Positions 1-9,937 of a DNA stretch of 23,039 bases are shown piece by piece. Source of the stretch: Apostichopus californicus (taxonomy: Eukaryota > Echinodermata > Holothuroidea > Aspidochirotida > Stichopodidae); the NCBI GenBank assembly GCA_020650975.1, contig JAIPMN010026643.1, positions 3,061 to 26,099 of the forward strand. The letters run 5' to 3'. The notes under the pieces were generated by a model that saw only the letters and a program-made list of their open reading frames with translations, did not search any database and was not told the origin of the DNA. A program made the position numbers and the translations under genes. Numbering within the stretch: position 1 is the first letter of the stretch; every line of letters begins with the position of its first letter.

Positions 1-13
1 GGGGGGGGGGGGG
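1..13 (+). repeat. G homopolymer at window start (G13)
   Basis: This is a run of 13 G at the very first base. It belongs to a set of 13-14 nt G runs at 5264-5276, 6594-6606, 9938-9950, 9957-9969, 10235-10248, 12859-12871, 17445-17457 and 19239-19252. The window also ends in an 11-nt run. A sequence that begins and ends in such runs suggests that assembly broke there. Confidence 0.9.
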
Positions 14-195
14 CGGCCGGACTTTATTCATGTTTTATCAGGAAGGAAAATAATTCCGCGCGCAGTGCTCACATTGTGTTGCCTTGGGCTTCGGGCAAAA
101 AAAAAATCGAAAAATCGAGCGTAGGGTTCATGCGGCCCCTCCTTCATCATAATCATTCCATGTGGCCCTCCTCTGCAAAAGGTTGGACAACCCTG
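1..195 (-). mobile_element. Terminal part of a hAT-type DNA transposon (non-autonomous or truncated)
   Basis: Read on the minus strand, this stretch begins at position 195 with CAGGGTTGTCCAACC and continues as a purine-rich segment containing GGGCCACAT and GGGGCCGCAT. CAGGGNTGTCNAAC followed by a GGCCACAT-like subterminal motif is the hallmark of terminal inverted repeats in Charlie/SPIN-like hAT elements. The eight bases just outside the terminus (196-203, gtctatat) fit the usual 8-bp hAT target preference NTCTAGAN fairly well. The opposite terminus is not in the window, because the sequence starts inside the element in a G homopolymer, so the target duplication cannot be confirmed. No transposase coding sequence is visible. 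The family is inferred from the terminus only. Confidence 0.65.
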
Positions 196-203
196 GTCTA
201 TAT

Positions 204-1256
204 GTTTAGTATAGGACTCTAATCGTTGAATATATCGGATATGAACTTGCCTTAACTATTCTTCGCAAATTTCTTGTGTCAACGGGGCAACGCGTTAAAT
301 TCGATGCGCGCAGCGAAATTTGAACATCGGTTTCGACGATCACCAAGCTTTAATATTGTGTTGGCGGAGTAGGATGCATTCCGGTATAGATATAACATTT
401 TAATTATAAATATTGCCAGACTGAGTCGCATGGTTTTTTACCTCTGCTTTGCTTTCGTTCATACCGTTAACGATACAGTCATGCACAGACACCGAGAAGT
501 GCTTTCATGTGGACTCATGCTGTATGTGAGTATAGCACGACATATACATGTTTCGCAATCCGTAAATTCATATCGCTGACCACAACACAGTGCCGGTCTC
601 AAAACATTCACATTATAGGGATTTTATAGAGACATAAACACCTTATTACGACTTTTTGTTGTATATACGTTATAGAAACACTAAATGTCGTTATAGTTTT
701 GTTGTATTGCAGTCTCCCGAATAATTGTAGATTTTGTTTTGAATGGCTGTATATAGAACAACTGAAGTTCGAAATGGCACGCTTAATAGCCGTTGCTGAT
801 CACACGCAATTTGTCATCGTCAATTAAAACGTGGAGGAATGTATATGGCATTGGACGTCATGCAGTAACTCGTGTTTTACTTTATATTCGACGCCGCTGT
901 GATGTTTCTTTGGTTTTATAGTATATACAGACAAGAGGATACAACTAAAGGAAATGATTTAACCATAACTGGTGAACAACATCTTGTGGATCTTGAATGA
1001 AACCTTGCTTATATTGACCGTTTCCTCTATTGGTATTAACCACTTCCTAATAATACTGATGAAAAGACATGGTTAATTACCTTTAATCGCTGTAGGTGCT
1101 ACCTATACTCCAGGTATAAATATGACATGATTGAAGAAGCAGGTTTAGGGGGCTGTATACCAAGTATAGGGGTTTAATTTTTTTTTTCAAATATACTATC
1201 AGTTCAAGTTGTCACATATTGCAGGTGGTCGATATTTCCGTTCCCTGTATATATAA
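204..1256. other. Non-coding stretch, nothing recognised
   Basis: This is AT-rich single-copy-looking DNA with frequent CpG. All six frames are broken by stops at short intervals. I see no splice-flanked open segment, RNA gene or terminal inverted repeat. It contains a T10 run near 1178-1187. Confidence 0.6.
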
Positions 1257-1386
1257 ATGTATGTATGTATGTATGTGTGTATGTATGTATGTATGTATGT
1301 ATGTATGTATGTATGTATGTATGTATGTATGTATGTATGTATGTATGTATGTATGTATGTATGTATGTATGTATGTATGTATGTAT
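1257..1386 (+). repeat. (ATGT)n microsatellite, about 32 units
   Basis: An almost perfect tetranucleotide array runs for 130 bp, with one visible interruption (GTGT in place of ATGT near 1275-1280). On the minus strand it reads (TACA)n. The open frames through it on both strands (Met-Tyr-Val-Cys or Ile-His-Thr-Tyr repeats) exist only because the tetranucleotide contains no stop, so they are not genes. A (TACA) tail also closes the SINE at 18283-18524. This array may therefore be the expanded 3' tail of a minus-strand retroelement lying at 1388-1700. Confidence 0.95.
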
Positions 1387-1387
1387 A

Positions 1388-1700
1388 GATTACTCTACGG
1401 TATACAGGCCGCATAGCCGGGGGCGTCGGCAGCCAGGTCGGGCTTCGAAGATGATTAAATTTATGTGACTGGGGTCCTTCACTTTTCTTTACTTACATTG
1501 TTGACGTGCTTGACCCATATTCCCCAGCCGATTGACACCGGGCCAGGTAGCTTACATCGGACCCCTAATTGACCCGTGACCCCAGGGGTGTAGTCCCTGA
1601 CCCCTTCTCGTCAGGCCTGCGTGTAGGTGTCTCCCCTCCCTGTTCCCTGTTTGGTTTCTCGCAGGAGGTTTCACTCGAGCAACTATATCAGCTTATCAAC
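1388..1700 (-). mobile_element. Possible 3' part of a minus-strand non-LTR retroelement
   Basis: This is a block richer in GC than its surroundings. On the minus strand it runs directly into the (TACA)n array through the sequence ccgtagagtaatc. Retroelements mobilised by LINEs often end in simple tetranucleotide tails, and the (TACA) motif recurs at the end of the SINE at 18283-18524. No box A or box B and no reverse transcriptase motifs were found, and the 5' limit is not defined. The call rests only on tail and composition, so it may simply be unique DNA next to a microsatellite. Confidence 0.25.
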
Positions 1701-1756
1701 AGTGGAGTTCTCCTTAAAATTGAGCTTGAAAAGCAATAACAGATAACAACAGGAAC

Positions 1757-1784
1757 ACACACAAACATACATACATACAACCAA
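1757..1784 (+). repeat. Short (CATA)n/(ACAC)n simple repeat
   Basis: A short CA-rich tract passes into three to four ATAC units. It has the same tetranucleotide composition as the larger array at 1257-1386 and the SINE tail near 18510, so it may be the remnant of another retroelement tail. No element body could be recognised upstream. Confidence 0.6.
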
Positions 1785-2439
1785 TGTCACGAGCATTCTT
1801 CTCAGTTACTGATCTCGAAGGGTTAACGTCACAGACGTCATTGTGAAATCAGATCGGGCATATATTGCTTTTCGTTTTGGAAGTCAAAAACGTAGATATA
1901 CGGTGAGAACTATAGAAGGAAGTATGAAGTTAAGTATTAAGTACCGTAGATAGCAAGTCCATTTCTCAAGGTATAGTCAGCATTTCATGTTACTTGCTAG
2001 ACATTATGATCTACGTAAATATATTTCTAAGTATACAATATGCTTCCAGAAGTTGTGAATTAATAACTAAACTTTTTGCGAGGTTTGTCTGTCTGTTATT
2101 TTTAAACCGTAACACGTTGTTCTAAATACATTTTTCCTTTAAGTTTTGATGGTTCAAGCATCATCAGGGCGTCATGTTGAGTCGCCCAATCCACCTCGCC
2201 TTACGCATGCATATCTATATATATACAGATTATAATATCATATTGTACAAACAATTGTACGCTAAACAAATTGTCACCTTCGCGAGGTGTTATAACGTGA
2301 ACTTGGGACTAAGTATAAATTAATTTAACAAATAAAAAGAAAGGTGAAAGCGAAGCGGATGGGAAACTTTGCTTGGTCGTTGGACGGTGAATATGAGCAG
2401 TAGAAGTTATCAACCGTATAGGAGGAGGCACACGACTTG
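1785..2439. other. Non-coding stretch, nothing recognised
   Basis: This is AT-rich DNA with stops in all frames and short TA runs near 2214-2226. I see no repeat boundary, gene or RNA structure. Confidence 0.55.
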
Positions 2440-2690
2440 AGTAAGAATTGGATAGCGTTGTGGTCAAATGGGAAGGAATGGACTTGCGATTTAAGGATTA
2501 CAGGTTCAAGTCCTGGGAAGATATTTTCATTGTGTTTAGTTGGAAAAGACACGTAATCTCCAATGCCTTTCTTCACCCAGGTGTATAAGTGATTATCTCT
2601 GCGAGATAACTTGTAGAAATGATACCGGTACGTGTGCCGGTTTGCTGCTGCACCGTCCCCCATGAGACAGTGCCCCGGGAGCTCCTACTT
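2440..2690 (+). mobile_element. tRNA-derived SINE, Leu-like head
   Basis: The head carries two RNA polymerase III internal promoter elements. The box A-like tagcgttgtgg is at 2453-2463, and a good box B, ggttcaagtcc, is at 2503-2513. The segment between them (ggacttgcgat) resembles the anticodon arm of leucine tRNAs. Downstream is a non-tRNA body with the motif acccaggtgtataagtg near 2576-2592, a motif I associate with the conserved body of many invertebrate SINEs (recalled, not checked). A small hairpin (TTATCTC/GAGATAA) lies near 2594-2610, and the body ends in a GC-rich ccccgggagctcc segment around 2672-2684. Both ends are approximate, no target duplication was identified, and mutations in box A suggest an old copy. 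Confidence 0.7.
2453..2513 (+). promoter_or_regulatory. Internal Pol III promoter of the SINE (box A and box B)
   Basis: Box A-like tagcgttgtgg occupies 2453-2463 and box B ggttcaagtcc occupies 2503-2513. Box B matches the GGTTCRANNCC consensus completely, while box A is weaker. Whether it still drives transcription cannot be judged from sequence. Confidence 0.6.
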
Positions 2691-3459
2691 TAATTGTACA
2701 GGCTAGGGTGCATGTGAGGCAATTTACTAATGACCAGGGGTTAACAGTTGTAGAGTCATGTGAGAAGGTATAGTTCCTTGATACAAGGCAGTCAACCGCC
2801 CACTTCCACTTTACATTATTAATGAATTAAATTTGCCGGACAGGCCCCGACATGAAACCATTTTATTCTTATGCATTGCGTTAATTTGTTATCTTTAGGC
2901 ACGTGACACATAACGATATTTGACATAAATGAGGAAATAAAGTGAGTGGTTTTCACCCGGGATGCATCTCGCTAAGTTAATGAAGAGTTCTGTGAAGAAG
3001 AAAAATCACGTCTTAATCCTATGAATGTTTCATTGCCATTATTTGTGTTTACCACAAATGATCTTTGTTTGGAGGTACTTATTGCGCTTTGCTCTGCAAA
3101 CTGTAAATTTTTACTTACCCTTGGCAATATCGGTGTCGGGGTTGGTCCATTTTATCGCTAATCCACTAACAGGAATAAACAAGAATATTAATGAAATTCC
3201 GCACAATCTTATATAAGTTATCGCCATTGTAGTAATCCCCGGTCGTTGCTTACTGTCAGTACAAGCAAGTTTTACATGATCGAATTTCCACGGTTTTACA
3301 ACTTGTAAATTAAGTTGTAAAGATACGGTAGACTATAGGTTATTAAGTGTGTGTTAGTATATTTTTGTTCTTGACGAACACCGATATTTACGCACCATAT
3401 TATCGCACACAATAGCAACTAGTACACACACACATAGTCAGTTAACAGCAGAATTGAAT
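2691..3459. other. Non-coding stretch, nothing recognised
   Basis: No supported exon or repeat was found. A 63-codon ATG frame at 3025-3216 lacks any recognisable protein motif and has no convincing splice sites. It is a chance frame in AT-rich DNA. Confidence 0.5.
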
Positions 3460-3506
3460 GGGCGGAGCTTCATTTGGTCACGGTTGATGCACAAGTTTCT
3501 GATTGG
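3460..3506. promoter_or_regulatory. Candidate proximal promoter motifs: GC box plus inverted CCAAT box
   Basis: A GC box (gggcgg, 3460-3465) lies about 36 bp upstream of an inverted CCAAT box in a good NF-Y-like context (tgattgg, 3500-3506). This pairing is common in metazoan promoters. No downstream exon was found that would anchor a transcription start, and both motifs occur by chance at appreciable rates, so the call is weak. Confidence 0.2.
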
Positions 3507-4002
3507 ACGAACGTGTCGATTGAGCTCTGCTCCTTCAGTATAGTGCCTGTGTACTTTTCAGAATTCAGAGTGAATTGGAGAGTTATCCGCTATTATAATA
3601 TGCAGGATACGCGGAATAATCACTAATAAATTACAACTTTACGTTCCAAATGTCGTAAATTTACTGTTAGTGAAACACAACTGTTGAAATTTGTTTTTAT
3701 AAAGTGCAGTAATTTGGTATGATTATTGTCCAAAGTTCACTGGTATATATACTTGTCGCTACAAGGGTACCTTCATAGTCTCGTGAACATGACTTTAGGT
3801 TAACTGACTTTGGAAAGCCCTTTTCACCCTGATCTCAGCCAGTCATACGAGGAAGGTCAACGGAGAACTTTGGCATCAACCTCTTACTACGCTTTTCTTG
3901 CGAGGCGCATTAAGGGAGGGCCCTCATAGTGGAGTTGCACGATTTGCCACTAAAGCCATTGTTTTATATAATTGCCAGCTGCATATTGTGGATAAGTCTT
4001 AT
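3507..4002. other. Non-coding stretch before the minisatellite
   Basis: This is AT-rich DNA with a TATA-like run (tatatata) near 3744-3750 and no open reading frame with coding character. Nothing else is recognised. Confidence 0.5.
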
Positions 4003-4481
4003 GGGTCTGCTCCTCTCGATATACTTGTGGGTCTGCTCCTCTTGTGGGTCTGCTCCTCTCGAGAGACTTGTGGGTCTGCTCCTCTTGATATACTTGTGGG
4101 TCAGCTCCTCTTGTGGGTCTGCTCCTATCGATAAACTTGTGGGTCTGCTTCTTTTGTGGGTCTGCTCCTCTCGAGAGACTGGTGGGTCTGCTCCTATCGA
4201 TACACTTGTGGGTCTGCTTCTCTTGTGGGTCTGCTCCTCTTGATATACTTGTGGGTCTGCTCTTCTCGATATACTTGAGGGTCTGCTCTTCTCGATATAC
4301 TTATGGGTCTGCTTCTCTTGTGGGTCTGCTCCTCTTGTGGGTCTGCTCTCGATATACTTGTGGGTCTGCTCCTCTTGATATACTTGTGGGTCTGCTCTTC
4401 TCGATATACTTGGGGGTCTGCTCTTCTCGATATACTTGTGGGTCTGCTTCTCTTGTGGGTCTGCTCGCTCGATAGACTTGT
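4003..4481 (+). repeat. Minisatellite of 21 units in two length classes (26 bp and 17 bp)
   Basis: The array is built of units that all begin GGGTCTGCT. Long units of 26 bp (GGGTCTGCTCCTCTCGATA plus TACTTGT and variants) alternate with short 17-bp units (GGGTCTGCTCCTCTTGT) that lack a 9-bp block around CGATATACT. I count 12 full long units, two slightly shortened long units (23 and 25 bp) and seven short units, which add up exactly to 479 bp. The order is L S L L S L S L L S L L L S S L L L L S L. Both unit lengths are 2 modulo 3 and contain no stop in most frames. This explains the overlapping open frames on both strands (for example 3929-4243, 4113-4475 and the minus-strand 4301-4684), none of which needs to be a protein. 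Confidence 0.95.
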
Positions 4482-5263
4482 CGGTTTGATCCGTACATAC
4501 AGGGAGTGTGTATTAGACGAAAACTGCGTTTGTTTAGAATAGTGTGAAATATAAAACCACACGTTGTTTCTCCATTTGTTTTAAGAGCTACATATTTTGT
4601 GTTGAATGTTCTGCAAAGTGGTGGTCCCGTGTATGTATGTGGCTGGTTACGGAAAAGACCAGATGTACAGTGTAATGGAAGCATTATTTATTGAATCTAA
4701 ACTATCCCCAGCAATGATAAGATTGATTAAATACACGTAACAAAACAATAGGTCAAGTTTTTGGAACACGTCATTTTCTGTATTGAGCGGCCAACAAATG
4801 TATTTCTGTATTGAGCGGTAACAACCCATGCAGGACCTCTTATATATTTAGGAATGATGGGTATCCAATTCATTCTGTGTGTGAATACCTCATACCAGAT
4901 TGACACAGTCAACCCCAATGTAGCTAAAAGCTATAACGTCATCCGTCGTGATGGGGTCAGTGCATTAATTGTGTAATTTTTTGCAGCTTGTCACAACAAA
5001 TGTTTTACCGTAGTGACTTAATAAATGACCGGCCTTGTTGGTTTATTTACATTTTTCCTTGGTCGGTCGTAATCACAAATACTTCTCATATTTGAACGTG
5101 AACCAAACTTACTGACCGTCACGTCAGTTGGACCATGTATATGGATGGTGTGTGCGGCGGTACTGTGCAGGGTTACAACGTGTTTTAGCGATTGGTATAA
5201 GAAATGTTCCCTGAAGATATATATTAGTAAAATATGCGTAAGGTGTGTGTCTGCTGATTGGAA
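4482..5263. other. Non-coding stretch with a short direct repeat
   Basis: No gene is seen. A 16-bp direct repeat, tttctgtattgagcgg, occurs at 4775-4790 and 4803-4818. CpG is common (about 17 in 4501-5100 by hand count). Confidence 0.55.
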
Positions 5264-5276
5264 GGGGGGGGGGGGG
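5264..5276 (+). repeat. G homopolymer (G13)
   Basis: A run of 13 G, preceded by ggaa and followed by cagg. It belongs to the series of near-constant-length G runs on this strand. Confidence 0.9.
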
Positions 5277-6593
5277 CAGGGTTGTAAGGATCGGTCGACG
5301 GAAAGAACAATTTATGGTTGCAAAGAAAAACTGGAATGACTTACTTCAAAGAAATCGAAATAAGAGACAATAACTAAATATTGTACGCGCAGTGTCTCTC
5401 CCACCAACCACCACCAGTCCCAGTCCCCGCCCCCACCCCAACCAGCCCGTTTGAAATGATGTTCGAAAAGTTACGCAGATAGCTTGATATGCTACTACGG
5501 TAATGCATGGAAACATAAATCTGCTTATAGGACATCATTAGGCTATACTTAATTTGAAGCAAACATCATTTTCTGAGCCGAAGTTCACCATTTGGTATAT
5601 AAGCCTATCCTATGACTTGGTTTCTATGACTTGGTTTGCCTATACTCCAAAATCAAAGATTCATGCTAAGACCATACGTCACAAAGCAGTTCTGGGAGAA
5701 CCGTCAATTAATCCATATTTTCCCAATTTTTACTTTCTTGAAAGAAAGTCACCCTTTCGTTCAAACGTACCGTATATAGGGCGTTTGCGTTCATTCCTCA
5801 GCCACGCCGTAAAAACCAAACGTTTTAATCTTGATCAAACTATTCGTTTACTATCTTGTATTGGTCATTACCTATTTATTTATTTCGATTTGTTAATTGA
5901 TTTTGTTCAATTCCGACCATTGATGCATGTTACCGTTATTAGATTGTTACGCAACCGATGTTAGAATTTATTGAACGAGGTTAGTGTGTAACGATTCCCT
6001 GGTGCTAATCTAGTCAGAGTGAGTATACACCGACTAGCTGCCTAATTGATTTTCCTTTTCATCTGCCGACGTTATTGTCTGGGGGATCAGCGTGGATTAC
6101 TGCAAGCTCATATATGGTCCATGGGTCCTCGATCCGTGCGGCTGGTAGTTATATGGCAGTGTAGAGGGGTTGTAGTTATGAAATATATATAACTGATGAA
6201 ATTACGGTCAATCTATTACTGGGTTTTTTTACACTGGCAAGCAAAACCGTGCTTAAGCCTTCGCCGTCGCTCAGTGAAGAGTTCCTGCGTCCAATTGTCA
6301 TTGATCCATGTACTATTTGTCAGCCGTTTTAATGTGAGTAGGTGACGGGCCTTCGTTTTGAAACTGTAGGAAGGGAGTGATGGATCTGCGTTCTAATTCT
6401 GATGACAGTGGATAATGTATTTCAAATATATACACAGATCATTTCCATGCACTCACCACTTTAATTCCCTTGTCGTTTTCAACAGTTGATTATATAACTA
6501 TACACGTGTACTATCATCCATCATGTCGTATTAAGACTTTGAGGAAGACTACTGAATATATAGTATGTGCATGTGTGTATTAAGGCTGGGGTT
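5277..6593. other. Non-coding stretch; unrecognised 136-codon frame at 5554-5964
   Basis: The region includes a C-rich, CCA-containing tract (5398-5450), the only long C-rich tract on this strand outside the MITE. The plus-strand frame 5554-5964 encodes 136 residues. It lacks a recognisable domain, has an aromatic and isoleucine-rich composition typical of AT-rich non-coding DNA, and has no obvious promoter or splice context. It contains a local 14-bp duplication (tatgacttggtttc, near 5611-5637). I do not call it a gene. Confidence 0.45.
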
Positions 6594-6606
6594 GGGGGGG
6601 GGGGGG
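6594..6606 (+). repeat. G homopolymer (G13)
   Basis: A run of 13 G preceded by a G-rich ggctggggtt segment, followed by cgtgg. Confidence 0.9.
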
Positions 6607-7880
6607 CGTGGTAGTGCTCTTTCAGAACCTGTGTCCCTGCATTTTTATTTTCCCCATGCATGGACACACAAACCCTGTGACGTATACACATATTCTACAT
6701 GTTATAGTTATGCCACCCCGGCATTGTATTTGGTATTTGGAGAGAATAATGTATCATATGTGTACCATTGAAGCCATGTAGTACATTATTATATGTAGGT
6801 ACCAAAAAGTGTCTTTGTACAACCATTATGGCATGTATACGAAAACCCCATTTTGATTCAAACAATTAGGCTTTGGGAACAAACTTCGACCTTTTTTCTT
6901 TCTAACAAGAAAGATATGAAATCACTGTATATGTTTGTCCACTTTGTAAGATGCTTACCCGCGTGTTTGCCTTTTCACATATAGGCCTATCCTACAAGCG
7001 GTATGGTAATATCTAATTAGTTTTGTTATGATGACATATCGAAAATACTATAGCCAAATGAGAGAGCCAACAAATTCCAGAAACGTCGTTTGGCAAATAT
7101 TTAAAAGGGTTTGTTTGTGTGAAAATTATCTATGAAGTTCAATAGAATCTAGAGGGTTGGGGTGAGGGATGGTCTTAAACAATACACAATAGGTCACACA
7201 TGACTAGACGGTATGGCAAAAAATAGGCCTATTCCTATATGTACAGATATGCCAATGACGCCTCATTGAAGGGCTAGTACAAATATGAAAGAAGCTGGGT
7301 TTGTATATGTATATGTGTACAATCCTATACAGGACAATAGCCGTTTGCCAAATATACGGATTTCACGGAGAAGAAAAATAACGCATGCAACAGGTGTCGG
7401 AATTGTCTTTTGGCTTTTTCGAATTTGTTTGCATAGAATCTGTTCTTAACTTGAAAATGTTTCTAAAACTTGGTTGGTTCTCGATTTGTGTCAGTAGCAA
7501 TAATGGAGCACGGTATCCCTATACGCGCACTCTAAAATTCCAAAGAGTGACGTCATGCCAGTTTTACTCTAAACATATATATATATATTTTTCATTCTTG
7601 AAAGCTAAATTTGCAAGCATTCACTCTGTGGAGAGAATCAAAGTCACTCGATTGTATAGACAGTGATCATCGTGGACACTCTCAGCGTGAATCTCTTTGG
7701 AATTAAAGAGTGTGTGTCTGAACCGCTGACACATGGGTCAGGTATAGTTACCCTGTTATTGGTGCACTCGGCGAGTATAAAGAGAGGGGAAAATCTGCAC
7801 AGAGTTTGAACATGAAATTATACATATATATACTGACTGGGGGTTTGTATAGGATATCACAATTTTGAATTAGGAAACTT
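6607..7880. other. Non-coding stretch, nothing recognised
   Basis: This is AT-rich sequence with stops throughout. A 12-bp palindrome, aataggcctatt, lies near 7221-7232. The 93-codon frame at 7385-7666 shows no known motif and includes an (AT)n run translating to Ile-Tyr repeats, so I treat it as chance. Confidence 0.5.
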
Positions 7881-8090
7881 AGCGAAGCTGCATAAGATCA
7901 AGACACAAGGGGAGAATTCGGAACCGATGCACCAATTGAGGTGTCGAAGGCGCCGATTTTCTCTGCTTCGCGTGTGTGTGTGCCAGGTTCATCCGGGACG
8001 CCAAATGCGTCGCTTGATTCAAGGCCCCAAACGCCGCCAGTTGGATCAGGTAGCCGGCAAAACCACTTATATGCCCTAGTCCGCTCTTGT
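7881..8090. other. CpG-rich pocket of unknown nature
   Basis: About 15 CpG dinucleotides occur in roughly 190 bp, more than in the adjoining DNA. A 50-codon arginine-rich frame starts with ATG at 7927 and ends in TAG at 8077-8079. A weak CAG|GTAGCC donor lies near 8047-8051. It could be part of a first exon, a small CpG island or a piece of an unrecognised repeat. No protein family is recognised. Confidence 0.25.
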
Positions 8091-8425
8091 GTTATACTAT
8101 CAAAGGTTCGCTAATTTAAATTCTTCACTGACGATAAAGCATCAGACACGATCACATGGAATTATATATGCTCCCTAGATTGGTTATATATAACGTACAG
8201 GAAATCAAGGATAGTGTAAACGTTACACACATGCGCCGTATGCTCAGCGTCCTCCTGTGTCCCGCTGTATTTGATTATAATGATCATAAATAAACTCAAA
8301 CTAATTAAGTCGCGCCTTAATTTGACCGTCAATCACGCAGTGGCGTGACGTTCCCTCTTCACAGGCCAAAAAACAAAACAAGAAAAAACAATAACTTTGG
8401 ATTCAAAGAGAAAACAAAAATATTT
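8091..8425. other. Non-coding stretch, nothing recognised
   Basis: No open frame with coding character. An A-rich segment lies at 8368-8420, next to the tRNA-like sequence, and could be the T-rich (minus-strand) body of a degraded SINE. Confidence 0.45.
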
Positions 8426-8489
8426 GCTTGCCTGATCGGATTGACCAGTGACCGATGAAGTGCAAGACTGTGTGCTCTACCATGCAAGC
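8426..8489 (-). mobile_element. Degraded tRNA-like sequence (tRNA pseudogene or SINE head)
   Basis: On the minus strand the segment starts gcttgc and ends gcaagc, a perfect 6-bp acceptor-like stem. It contains ggtagagcac, matching the 3' half of box A and the D-arm of Ala- and Thr-type tRNAs, followed by cagtcttgcac, which resembles a Thr-like anticodon arm. The T-arm region (atcggtcactggtcaatccgat) has a 5-bp stem but only a poor match to box B. Its length of 64 nt is short for a functional cytoplasmic tRNA. A decayed SINE head or tRNA pseudogene is the best reading, and chance cannot be excluded. Confidence 0.35.
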
Positions 8490-9937
8490 GAATGGAGAAG
8501 ATATCAGTTGCACATGTTCCCTTAAAATGTCAATGACATATATTTGTTGGTGACTTTAGTCAGAAGTTTAATCTTGGTACATACGTCATAGTCCAAGAGC
8601 AGAGAAACATTTTGAGTGTTATACATGTTTAACTATAGCTATCCCAGTTTCAAGATATTCAAGCTTTATATCTGGAGTGCTCCTTTAATGCTCAATTGTC
8701 GATGACGTCGACTCCTCAGTGCAGATCTAATGTTAACGTTAAGTCATATGTGTATTATAAATTCTAATAACTCTATATCAAAACATGTTCTTGTAACTTC
8801 ATTTATATAACGTTAACAGAGCGTCCTTGCGGATAACATTCAGTACCACGTGTCCTTGGCAAATTGTTTTGGTGCATTGTAAATATTGCTTCTGAGGCCA
8901 TAAGAAGTGTTATATGTTTTCCTATATTGAGGTTTGTGTTGCATCTCAGAAAATGGCACACAGTCTCTGTGTTAGACTCAGTATTCCAGACACTGTCATT
9001 GGTGAGCCTCATGTATTTAAAGAGTATATACATACAACCAGAACCGACGGCACTGCTTTCTGACGGTCTACCATAATATTAAACTTAACCTAACTTAACT
9101 TTAATATAGTCATGTCGGTATGTTAGCAAACACACAAGATGTACCGTTTGTACGCGAAGGCATTCCCACACCCAATACAAACAATTTCCTGCATGGTTAC
9201 GTGCCTGTTTACCTTATGCTAGGTATATGACGAACACAAAGACAGAACCGGCAGAGTAACGAGAAAATCAAAGCCTTAGTTTTCTAGAAATTTAAAGTTT
9301 TCAGCCTTTGTATAATTGGTCACTTTTCTTTGCAATATATTATTATTGCACTTGAATTTGCCAAACCCTGCAGTGTAAACTGTTTGCTGAAATTACTTCT
9401 GACAGCCCACTGGCCTTGTTTTAATTTGATTAAGCCATTTTTTCGAGGAGAGCACGATTACTTACACCCCTAGGCCGAAAAGACTTTTACAAATTAGTCC
9501 AACTTTGACTTCTAACACCCGTATGGTTTGTCTCCATATCCCCGAGCTCTTAAATGGGGGTAACTATCGGTACGTGTGGAGCCCCACCCGAGACTCGAAA
9601 CGTAATGTCACCGACCACAATAAAGGAGAAATGTAGCGACTTTCGTCAATACCTCCGGATATCAAAAGGAAAAGAAAAATAGAAGAAGGGAAGTAAGAAA
9701 ACAAGAAACAGATCCACTGTTATACTTCGTTCGCTCAGACAAACCGAACTCCGTAAATCATCAGAATGGTTCTGATTAATTTGTAATAACTATACAGTCG
9801 TAATAAACACCAATATCTGAATATATACGACACACAGTTCACTATACTATTTATAAGTATATACGGAACCATGTATAAAGCTAACCGATGAAACTGGGGT
9901 GTAGGTGGGTGAGGGGGTGTGAGCAGGGGTTGTGGAC
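8490..9937. other. Non-coding stretch, nothing firmly recognised
   Basis: No gene is supported. On the minus strand, around 9575-9605, the sequence cgtttcgagtctcgggtgggg is reminiscent of a mutated box B with flanking bases and may mark another very old SINE. An 8-bp inverted repeat (atattaaa/tttaatat) at 9076-9107 encloses a ttaacctaac-like stretch. Confidence 0.4.

Noticed and set aside
1199-1468. Three overlapping open frames on both strands through the (ATGT)n array
   Set aside because: They exist only because a tetranucleotide repeat without stops is open in every frame, and the encoded proteins are pure Met-Tyr-Val-Cys or Ile-His-Thr-Tyr repeats.
1578-1605. caggggtgtag near 1584 as a second hAT terminus
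   Set aside because: No matching inverted terminus or 8-bp duplication, and the sequence is locally self-complementary (gggactacaccc), which explains the resemblance.
3898-4684. Six open frames of 78-127 codons over the minisatellite
   Set aside because: Unit lengths of 26 and 17 bp are both 2 modulo 3 and stop-free in most frames, so frames are open on both strands by construction. No start context or flanking exon was found.
5554-5964. 136-codon plus-strand frame, the longest in the window
   Set aside because: No recognisable domain, composition of AT-rich non-coding DNA, CpG-rich intergenic setting and no splice or promoter context. A spliced read or homologue would reverse this.
9076-9107. 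ttaacctaac-like sequence as an interstitial telomere repeat
   Set aside because: Only one or two imperfect units, enclosed by an 8-bp AT inverted repeat, with no TTAGGG array.
9575-9605. Minus-strand box B-like sequence as another SINE
   Set aside because: No box A at the expected distance and no tail. It is mentioned only in the description of the stretch.
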